Source: Lingula anatina (lineage: Eukaryota; Brachiopoda; Lingulata; Lingulida; Lingulidae). Taken from it: 64,000 nt of DNA. This document shows positions 57,901 through 64,000 of this stretch, in pieces; within the stretch, counting starts at the first letter, position 1, and each line of letters starts with the position of its first letter. Under the pieces are notes generated by a model. It saw only the letters and a list, made by a program, of their open reading frames with translations, did not search any database and had not been told where the DNA came from. A program made the position numbers and the translations under genes. The stretch lies in contig NW_019775712.1 of NCBI RefSeq assembly GCF_001039355.2, positions 130,688 to 194,687 on the forward strand, read 5' to 3'.

Positions 57901-59511
57901 ATCCCTAAGGCACACACACATTTTCCGGAGAAGCCATGAACAAGGAAATGCATGGGTCTATTTCAATCAAAAGTCACGTCTGTCAACGATTGCTTGCCAT
58001 GACAATAGCCTGCGGATGATTTCTTCATTGCGCACAAGACGCTCTTCATTCATTGTATTAAGAAGTTGATGTTAAATTTTTTATTTGAGTGAGTCAGTTT
58101 TTTTAGCACTACATCAATACAGTGTCATGTATTATTTCCCAGCGTTCTCGTTCGATTATCATGACTTGGCCTCTTTTATTTACCATTTGAGTCAGAGGTG
58201 GAGAGTGTGTCTTCGGCAAAAATTGGCAGTTAACCTTAAGTAAAAGGTTACTTCATTTATGCCATCAAATAAACCCTATCGTTTTACTTTTTTGTAAGAG
58301 ACCCATTTATTTATTTTTTTTGGGGGGGGGGGGGTAAACCTAACAAATTGAACCCAACATTGCGCATGAGATGTTTCGCTACGACTAAGTTAGGACGAGA
58401 TCATATAACAAATCAAAATATATATGAACTATTTTATTAACCTGACCGGCGTCAGAGTTATAACCACTGATTAGGGTTTACATTCCCACGTCTCCAGTGT
58501 CATGATACATACTGATAAGATAAAGAGATCGAATTCAATTATATATATCATATATATATAAAGTTGATTATCACACTAAGGGACGCAAAGGACATGATAA
58601 CTGTATGCAGACGGTACGTGACACAATAAATGTTGGACCAGGGCGCTAAAAATCTAGTAAAATGTGTGGAATGACACAAATGGGGTGCTACCCTGGCTGT
58701 ATCAGACGACCCTTCTAGCCTGTACTAGCCTATCATAAACACTGGAAGCAGCATTTTTCACAAATGCTAGCGTCTCCAACAGCTTACCGTTTATAGTGGG
58801 ACGACTTCGAGTATCTCTTTCTCTCTGGGTCACTTATTAGCGACATAAGTCAGTGTGATAATTCAAAGGGATTTGAATGTGGAAGTAAAATTTTTAACAA
58901 AGTATTGATATAGGAAAAACATTTACATTGTGCCCAGGTAAATGTAGTACACGTGTCAAAGGTAACCAAGGCCGTTGGGGTAGCCATGCATTCGTTCTTT
59001 TTAATTTCAAAGTCAAATTCATTGCATTTTTACCCGTCACATGACTGAGAATGATGCCATTTTACAGACCATCACAGAAATTACACGTGCTGTGTATATA
59101 ACTTATAAACGACGTATATGCCCTGAGCGTGCTGTTGTATAGGAACTCTGATCTTTCCTACATTATGAACCAGGTCCTTAGTGGATACTTTCTGAAGCAT
59201 CGCTTACAGCCAACTGCGTAAATTGTCTCAAATGTCACGAAGACTTTCACAACCTTATACATTTCAAAATTAGATAACTAAGCGTGCAACTGATGAATGA
59301 AAAAGCTGTTATTTTAATCTTTACGGACTGAAAACATAACAATTGAAAACTGTAAAAACAAATAGGCCTTGATTGACAAGGAATGCTACACATCTATCTT
59401 GTGAGCAGTGTATATTAGTTATAACATTTGCTTACCTGATTTCACCACTGTACTTAGCAGCATGCAAACGGCACTGGCCCTGACTACGATTTCTTCAAAG
59501 GACAGGAACAT
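43433..59511 (-). CDS. mesh: Mesh / SUSD2-type membrane protein (NIDO-IPT-AMOP-VWD-Sushi-TM), 21 exons
   Basis: Exons in transcript order: 59511-59436, 56869-56751, 55288-55068, 54387-54261, 54043-53900, 53499-53328, 53130-52879, 52512-52340, 48586-48411, 48001-47720, 47386-47254, 46924-46789, 46661-46530, 46171-45992, 45772-45636, 45492-45402, 45274-45266 (micro-exon), 45064-44825, 44524-44321, 43985-43865, 43652-43433. All phases join, giving 1114 residues. Domains: signal peptide 1-25, NIDO about 26-286, IPT/E-set about 287-428, AMOP about 487-670, VWD about 671-870, Sushi about 936-998, membrane span about 1011-1034, short tail. Drosophila Mesh with this order is a smooth septate junction protein of gut epithelium; vertebrate SUSD2 is the related protein. 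A junction role here is inference. The start ATG has an in-frame TGA 27 nt upstream. Confidence 0.92.
43737..43779 (+). repeat. TTTA microsatellite in mesh intron 20
   Basis: About ten TTTA units, about 80 nt from the end of mesh exon 20. Confidence 0.9.
44321..44524 (-). CDS. mesh: mesh exon 19: Sushi (CCP) domain
   Basis: Reads QACGILDIENSIKLVDNYLL, then GGRVTVTGCQPGYELSGNN, VSFTCSLNGTG and AAWSPLPTLTC. The four cysteines and the final W...P.C are the Sushi signature. It enters and leaves at phase 1, typical of a portable extracellular module. Confidence 0.93.
44825..46661 (-). CDS. mesh: mesh exons 13-18: VWD domain with GDPH
   Basis: Exons 46661-46530, 46171-45992, 45772-45636, 45492-45402, 45274-45266 and 45064-44825. 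The domain opens with VVYGDPHLITLDGRLYTFNG; GDPH is the Asp-Pro self-cleavage site known in mucins and SUSD2/Mesh-type proteins. It closes with TQGLFGSWDDDASNDI and W...SLFTYGPRSYAF. The W and adjoining residues need the 9-nt micro-exon. The segment ends with a linker rich in A, R, K and E. Confidence 0.9.
45266..45274 (-). CDS. mesh: mesh exon 17: predicted 9-nt micro-exon
   Basis: Exon 16 ends ...SEQ plus T before a strong GTAAGA. Exon 18 starts AA AAA TCT. Joining them directly makes TAA, a stop. Between them on the - strand lies TTATCAG, then GGCTGTTGA, then GTAAGT. Using these 9 nt gives T|GG CTG TTG A|AA, that is WLLK, restoring the Trp expected before SLFTY in VWD domains. Phase, splice sites and the conserved residue all agree, but no transcript has been seen. 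Confidence 0.7.
   Translation of the reverse strand, partial: GC
46705..46723 (+). repeat. CT microsatellite in mesh intron 12
   Basis: Short CT run 43 nt upstream (in transcript order) of mesh exon 13. Confidence 0.8.
46789..48586 (-). CDS. mesh: mesh exons 9-12: AMOP domain
   Basis: Exons 48586-48411, 48001-47720, 47386-47254 and 46924-46789. Landmarks are WSKLISLGWYFYNAAL, CVEWYKADRKNEAWQ, LPACPCTLDQALADFGRW, NQCCYRKDGMLMTT and FYCCLWTGDSC. The cysteine and tryptophan spacing, with the CPCTL and QCCY motifs, is diagnostic of AMOP. The domain runs directly into the VWD domain. Confidence 0.93.
48689..48862. mobile_element. hAT-like MITE with 8-bp target-site duplication
   Basis: Left end GGGGCCGTAGCAATAGTCCG and right end CGGACTATCGAGACGCCCCC are inverted. 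Inside, TCCGAAGGTTCATTGG and its complement recur as short tandem units. Perfect 8-bp direct repeats GTTTCAGA flank it (48681-48688 and 48863-48870). 174 bp, non-coding. Confidence 0.85.
49019..49090 (+). repeat. GA run and 20-nt-plus G run bordering the gap
   Basis: GAGAGA repeats, then an uninterrupted G tract (about 49057-49078), then A-rich sequence up to the N run. Confidence 0.85.
49091..49647. other. Assembly gap (557 N)
   Basis: Unknown sequence inside mesh intron 8. The right border is T8, an A-rich stretch and a C tract (about 49662-49681) followed by CA units. The borders are low complexity on both sides, which probably caused the gap. No mesh exon needs to be in it, because exons 8 and 9 join in phase. 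Confidence 0.95.
49983..50450 (+). repeat. Dispersed repeat, copy A (about 470 bp)
   Basis: Similar in the same orientation to about 62500-62990. Shared blocks include GAGACAGATGA, GGGCTAGTTTTAC, TATACAGGCAATTGACCTAC and an AATCAATAATC motif. No coding frame runs through it. Family unknown. Confidence 0.8.
50850..50882 (+). repeat. CT microsatellite
   Basis: Uninterrupted CT run of about 16 units in mesh intron 8. Confidence 0.9.
51291..51910. mobile_element. MITE with TAGGGGAGACCGGGGC ends (host of a nested MITE)
   Basis: The left end TAGGGGAGACCGGGGCCAGT is matched by the complement of the right end (GCCCCGGTCTCCCCTA). Terminal TA on both sides suggests a TA target, as in Tc1/mariner-type elements. 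The second MITE at 51648-51825 sits inside, so the original was about 437 bp. No coding capacity. Confidence 0.8.
51648..51825 (+). mobile_element. MITE, family CAGGCCCGTAGCCAG (complete, nested)
   Basis: Perfect 15-bp inverted ends CAGGCCCGTAGCCAG / CTGGCTACGGGCCTG, 178 bp, flanked by direct repeats CTTCC (51643-51647 and 51826-51830). It contains GGTTCGGGGGGTTC units and two copies of AAAGGTCCACT. The related diverged copy at 15024-15205 shows it is a dispersed family. Confidence 0.88.
51911..51972 (+). repeat. TA microsatellite
   Basis: About 30 TA units directly next to the right end of the MITE at 51291-51910, probably grown from its TA target site. Confidence 0.9.
52340..53130 (-). CDS. 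mesh: mesh exons 7-8: IPT/E-set module
   Basis: Exon 7 (53130-52879) reads LSPSFGDMFGGNVVEFTGPC, then CTFNDVEVSATYIN and QCVVPNLTVRGQVQLTVSL, a classic IPT/TIG-type fold pattern. Exon 8 (52512-52340) reads LNATAWGVYNPERLELTWD, VNVELHGYREQTAK. It ends at an in-frame GTGGGT donor and joins at phase 0 to ATWKVLKVLAKNIANTGHLS in exon 9, the NTG strand typical of Mesh. A stronger-looking GTAATT further on would be out of phase. Confidence 0.85.
53328..56869 (-). CDS. mesh: mesh exons 2-6: NIDO domain
   Basis: Exons 56869-56751, 55288-55068, 54387-54261, 54043-53900 and 53499-53328. The frame reads ELYPVTGSQRLIDRSSD, then IQLGFTLPFYSHSYTSIY, VSSNGYLAFSP and LIAPYYAQVQL. It ends with NTFQVAVVTDEIRTYALVTY, RLTWTGGSQTG and AFFNAGNATYGFHLP. 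These are the standard landmarks of nidogen-type NIDO domains. Exon 6 ends with two in-phase donors 3 nt apart (GTAGTG and the stronger GTGAGT), which could add or drop one Ser. Confidence 0.92.
56870..59435 (-). other. mesh intron 1
   Basis: 2.6 kb. Open frames at 57149-57807 on the + strand (89 and 129 codons) have no recognisable similarity. A G run lies at 58322-58334. No exon or RNA was recognised. Confidence 0.5.
59436..59511 (-). CDS. mesh: mesh exon 1: signal peptide
   Basis: Encodes MFLSFEEIVVRASAVCMLLS followed by TVVKS and the first base of a codon, then GTAAGC. The hydrophobic core ASAVCMLLSTVV and small residues before ELYPVTG fit a cleaved signal peptide. The ATG is the first after an in-frame TGA and has A at -3. 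Confidence 0.8.
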
Positions 59512-60799
59512 AGTTTGCAAATTAGATATCTCAGTTCAGTGCAGCCACCACAAACACATATGACACCAAGTGGCCGGAGTCTGCCACTGATAACTGAATA
59601 CTAGGCCAGTATACACACAAGTGGGCTATGCATTCAGATAAGTCGGTAACGGTGACCACGTGACTCACTGGATACAGTTTAAGACGAGGACATAACGTGC
59701 GGTGGTTAAAACATCGATATTTTAGCATTTTACCGATATTTTGGATCTTTTCTAACGACTGGCAAATCCTCAGAGGAGGCACGGAAAAGGAGAAGCGGCT
59801 TGAAACCTGTATATTTAAACCCCCATTTCCGTACATTACCTGATAAAGAACCAATTATAGACACAGGAAATGAAACGCTACGCGAATAAGTATCGAGATT
59901 TCTAAGAAAAACAGGAAACTGAACGATCAGGAAAATGCGTGTTTGTTTTCGAAGAAAAGAGACTTGTAGTGTCATTGCTGGTAAATTCTATGTACACACG
60001 AAAGTACATTCACCAGCTAATTGCTGTATTGACAGTGAATCAGCTCACAGACTGGATTGCAAATAATTTCAACTTGATTGATAATAGTGAAAAAATAACG
60101 CAAGATTTGGAATTCTAAGTACACAATTGTGGCAATGAAAATATAAACTTGTTGGAAACAATAAGGAACATCAAATGCCACAGTTCATATATATTCGTTA
60201 CAAATGCAAATATACACACTATTGACGATCAACTTAATCCGAGGAAGTAAACATCAAATCTAGAAATGCGTCCCGCTAAAAAACGATTTCTCCACGCAAG
60301 CATTGTCTATTTCTATTTGTTCACAGTTATTTTCAAGTCCTTTATCAATCTTTGAATATTGTTCTCCAGACAAATTGTCTATCAAAATATTTCAGAGAGA
60401 TCAACGAGATGGAATTATCACTTTGACTCTTGAGAAGGCATTACCAAAGGAAACAGCAGCACCACGTATTATTACACACAGACAAATGACGCCTAATGTT
60501 AAATTCAATTGAGTTAACGACATTTGAAAAAAACTCGGCTAAATTTTGTATTTCACATAAAGTGAACTCGTGGCGCCTTGAATGGCTGAGAAAAACAAAA
60601 GAGGAATTCTAAAGAACATCGAAATTCAAGAACAAAGTAAAAATGATTGAGAGAACGCTTTTTGACAGTGTTTGAAAGTACGAATAAAGTAAAATTGTTA
60701 TTGATCATTACGGGTAAAGTATTCAAAGTGTACTAGGACTACTATGCGTCAATGATTCGTCCATTTTGTTGTTAATTACAAGTAACGGCTTAGTGCACC

Positions 60800-61117
60800 A
60801 TGCATGTACGAAGCTGCATACTTAAAATCTGTTGGTCAGCCTCTACACGGACGTCCCCAAATTATATATTAATTGTCGATCCCGACTTCAGAAAAGATTC
60901 AGACTTCGTAGTGGCAGTTGGTAAGGGGAATTTCTTCGCGGTGTATTATAACAAGAATAAGGCGCTGGCCATTTGGGTCGATCAGCGACCTACTGTGCAT
61001 GTTATGTTACCATTTATACATATTTTGAAAAAAATTGATTATAGACTCATATATTCTCATTTTATAACTGTTCCAATGGAAAAGTGTGTAGATGAAGACT
61101 GGAAGGCTGTTTTTTAA
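60800..61117 (+). CDS. Unassigned 105-codon open frame
   Basis: Begins with ATG and ends TTT TAA. It contains AVGKGNFFAVYYNKNKALAI followed by WVDQRPTVHVM. The W.D.RP.VH stretch faintly recalls the end of some piggyBac-type transposases, but the match is too short to rely on and no catalytic residues can be placed. It may be chance. Confidence 0.15.
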   Translation: MHVRSCILKICWSASTRTSPNYILIVDPDFRKDSDFVVAVGKGNFFAVYYNKNKALAIWVDQRPTVHVMLPFIHILKKIDYRLIYSHFITVPMEKCVDEDWKAVF

Positions 61118-61687
61118 TATTTAACCCCACAATACCTGGGCACATCATATTACTCTCTTAAATCTAATATTTATATCCATTACAAAGTAACAGATATTAG
61201 GCCCCTATGAATCGAATGATTTACAATGTCAGCGGACAATGTATTGAACACAATCTTGGTTTGCAGGCATGACGGGCGAAATAAAGAACTCTAAGTGAGG
61301 CGAGTTTTGGGATTGGTTAGCATGCTGTGCTTTTAAAAAACGTTTTATCCTTATAAACTTATATCCTTGTAAACAATACATCGATATTTGAGATCAGACA
61401 CGGAAGCTCACGACGTCAATATTCGACAGCCATTTATTTTTAAACTGTAGTATTCGAAAATGTTTTTATTACTCAGTGTCGTAGGACGAGGGAAATGCTT
61501 GAGAGAAGGGAAATAAATGATGATCAACTACAATACATGGAAGAACGTTATTTAGATCAAAATATGCACTCGATATTGAATTGCAAGTTATCTGTTTTAA
61601 CAAAATGAGAATATCAGGTAAATAAAAGCGACACAAAGTGATGCCATGAGAAATGGAACGGCCCAATGCCAGAGGGGGTGGGGTGAA

Positions 61688-61732
61688 TGTGTATGTGTGT
61701 GTGTGTGTGCGTGTGTGTAGGGGGGGGGGGGC
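61688..61732 (+). repeat. TG microsatellite followed by a G run
   Basis: Imperfect TG units, then about 11 G. Confidence 0.85.
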
Positions 61733-62499
61733 TAACTCCTTTAGGTTCAATCTTATCGGTAAAATAAATCAGGAAGTATTTCATGCAAAGTAAGGGGCTC
61801 GCTTGCCTCAACCTACATGTAGCTGCATCGATGACTTCAGCGTAAAAGTTAAATCACGGAAGGGTATTACAAAAAAAATAATGCGAATTTGGTGCACTGA
61901 ATGCGGCATCGAAGGGCGAAGATTTTAAGGGGTGAGGTGGGGTGAGTGTGGGGTAACCGTTCAGGTAAATTAGGGATGGGGGGTGGGGGTGATAGAAAAT
62001 GACGTAATTGTTAACTGATTAATTGATTCAGTTATCGGCCTTACATGCTTCGCAAGTAATGCATCATAGCACCCCGTGTTACAAACTTTTTGGGCTATAA
62101 ATACCCAAATCCTGGGGAAACTGTGTGCCCTTCATCGAACTTGGAAGCATACAGGTAGCATTCGCACATTTTGTATCGTTTCACGAACCAGTTTTATAAC
62201 GTTTAATTCTTTTTATTTTAGCTATGCAGTAAGTAGTGTGCGGACCTACGCCCTCAATTTGTACGTGACGCCTACTAACATAGGGTGTTATAAGGCCATA
62301 CCTGCAAAAACTGGAAAAAAATTCAAAAATTAGAATCATATATGACTATATTTAGCCTAAGAACATTGACAAGGCCTGCTTACCCCCCACCCTTCCCGAC
62401 GCATATAATTGAACGAGAGAGTAACAGAGGGTAATTCCCCTCTTTCCACCACGTTCAACTTCCCGCCTCCAACAATTAGGTATCTAAAACATCGTTTGC

Positions 62500-62990
62500 C
62501 GGCTGATATTATGGCACCTGGATATTCCGCGTTTCCCGGGGCCTGAACAATTTTCGCGGTCCGCAACAGTTTAGGGGGAGACAGATGATATATAGAAATG
62601 ACATCATGCCAGCGGATTTTTACAAGGTGAAACTGGAAAAGTGGGCTAGTTTTACATCTTTCTTAATGTTTGCAACATAGTCTGATTTTTATTAGTCCCA
62701 TTCATCCCAAGTATTTTTCTGGCATCTTAATACATCTCTCTCATCTGGCTCCCCCTGAAACGTTCCACAAGTACAAAAATCAATAATCCTATGGCAAATT
62801 TATACAGGCAATTGACCTACTTTTTGTCAGTGCAATTATTGCCACTGTTTTTAAAGTCTTTAGCCTGGGCCTTTCTGGAGTGATATAATATGATATAATA
62901 TGATATAAAGGTCTAGAAATAAGAAAATAATATAATCAATAGGCAGCGCATGTCAAAGGTTTCTTAATTTGTGACTGAAAAGAGACATCG
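62500..62990 (+). repeat. Dispersed repeat, copy B (about 490 bp)
   Basis: Same-orientation relative of 49983-50450, with small indels and a local GATATAATAT triplication (62881-62908) not found in copy A. Non-coding. Confidence 0.8.
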
Positions 62991-64000
62991 GGGGGGACGG
63001 TATTGTTTGCATTGTTATAGTGTTTAAGATTGGTAGATTTGAATTGGGGTTTTATCACCATATTTTTCATAGAACGTGGAATATAGGGCTATTCCTATTC
63101 CAGAATATCAATAAATTACAAAGTAAATTGGGACGTTTTTAAATATGACCAACTATACCAATAATTGTGATTATAAATAAATATAACTATATGTATAACC
63201 TATATTAGCCTAAAGAGTGAGATGATAAAAAGATATCGTGATTTATTTAATTATCAAACAAAGTAACGATCTAGAAGAACATGAAATCCATAAGTACTTC
63301 AGGAAAAATAAGCGGAAAACACCGAACTAACCACAAGACAAGTGAGTTCTCGAGAGGCGACTCTGCAAATAACAGAGTCGGCTAACGAACTTTGCATTGC
63401 AGTTTAATTAGTTGCAAATGCTGTTATTTCTTTTCAGTTTATCTCTAGGAGAGAAGAAAAATCAAATCCACAATGTAACGATTTTAAAGGCGCAAAAATA
63501 TTTTCCAAAAATAAAGTTTTATTAATTTAAAGGCCAATCGTATTATGAAATTAATATTTCATATCTGCGTAACCAGTGCACCGAAGAAAGACAAATTTTT
63601 CACCTTCAGCTTTTAAATTTGACAAATTAAACGGATTTTTATTGTACGTCAAAACTAATATGTGTGTAAAGGATTATAGATATCGGATTGCCGCTGGACA
63701 GTAATCAAATTAATGAATTTCATTATGAGATCGATTCATTTGTGTATTAAGGCCTGTGGTTCAGTGGCAAAAGAATTTCTTGTGTTTACCAATAATTATT
63801 TGTATGTACAATTTGTACAATTTGTAAGTTGATATTATGGAGCGTGTCGCTTGGTTTCGTCTTGAAGCTGGATAACAAGCGAAAGGGCACGGAAAATTGA
63901 GTATAAGTTCACATTGAGATTTATGGTAAAATGTTTTCTCAGTTTTCTCCTGCAAACCTAAGAATCTTCCAAGGCAAAATTGCAACACTAACCGAGCAAG

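Larger units (their letters stand above)
59512..64000. other. Upstream of mesh
   Basis: No gene supported. Holds an unassigned 105-codon frame (60800-61117), a TG/G tract (61688-61732), repeat copy B (about 62500-62990) and a short GATATAATAT repeat (62881-62908). The mesh promoter should lie near 59.5-60.5 kb, but no core element stands out. Confidence 0.5.

Noticed and set aside
59531-59854. 107-codon minus-strand frame just upstream of the mesh start
   Set aside because: Interrupted before the mesh ATG by an in-frame TGA relative to mesh and has no splice link; probably 5' flank.
63757-63790. tRNA-Gly-like start GTGGTTCAGTGGCAAAAGAA with a perfect A box
   Set aside because: No anticodon stem, B box or acceptor stem follows; at best a tRNA-derived repeat fragment or chance.

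Overview
The window is intron-rich metazoan nuclear DNA. It is AT-rich, holds spliced genes with GT-AG introns of 0.1 to 8.5 kb, and carries many microsatellites, short inverted-repeat transposons and assembly gaps. The second gene is an orthologue of Drosophila mesh / vertebrate SUSD2 with the NIDO-first architecture seen in invertebrates, so an invertebrate is likely. A lophotrochozoan such as a mollusc or brachiopod is my guess, not something the sequence proves.

Two complete protein-coding genes lie tail to tail. On the + strand, 3126..40955 encodes a TMEM131 family protein in 37 exons. The joined reading frame is 6069 nt (2022 residues) and stays open across every junction. It has a signal peptide, PapD-like and further beta-sandwich modules in the ER lumen, one membrane span, and a long low-complexity cytoplasmic tail ending in a tryptophan-rich region matching the TRAPP III-binding end of TMEM131. 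On the - strand, 59511 down to 43433 encodes a mesh/SUSD2-type cell-surface protein in 21 exons (3345 nt, 1114 residues). It has a signal peptide, NIDO, an IPT/E-set module, AMOP, VWD with GDPH, Sushi, a membrane span and a short tail. I see no functional link between the two genes beyond being neighbours.

Layout: 1-3.1 kb is intergenic with one probable MITE; 3.1-41 kb is TMEM131, whose third exon lies in a ~710-bp tandem duplication joined at a single N; 41-42.6 kb is its 3' UTR with a good poly(A) site at 42545; 42.6-43.4 kb is the short convergent intergenic stretch; 43.4-59.5 kb is mesh, whose 3.75-kb intron 8 is packed with mobile elements and a 557-base N gap; 59.5-64 kb is upstream of mesh and holds no gene I can support.

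The most interesting items are: the duplicated 35-nt exon of TMEM131, of which exactly one copy must be used; a 9-nt micro-exon inferred in mesh, without which the frame hits a stop; a foldback element with tandemly duplicated arms (12442-13117); a MITE nested inside another MITE (51291-51910); two hAT-like MITEs with perfect 8-bp target-site duplications; and a roughly 470-bp dispersed repeat present twice near mesh. I found no new multi-gene biological system.
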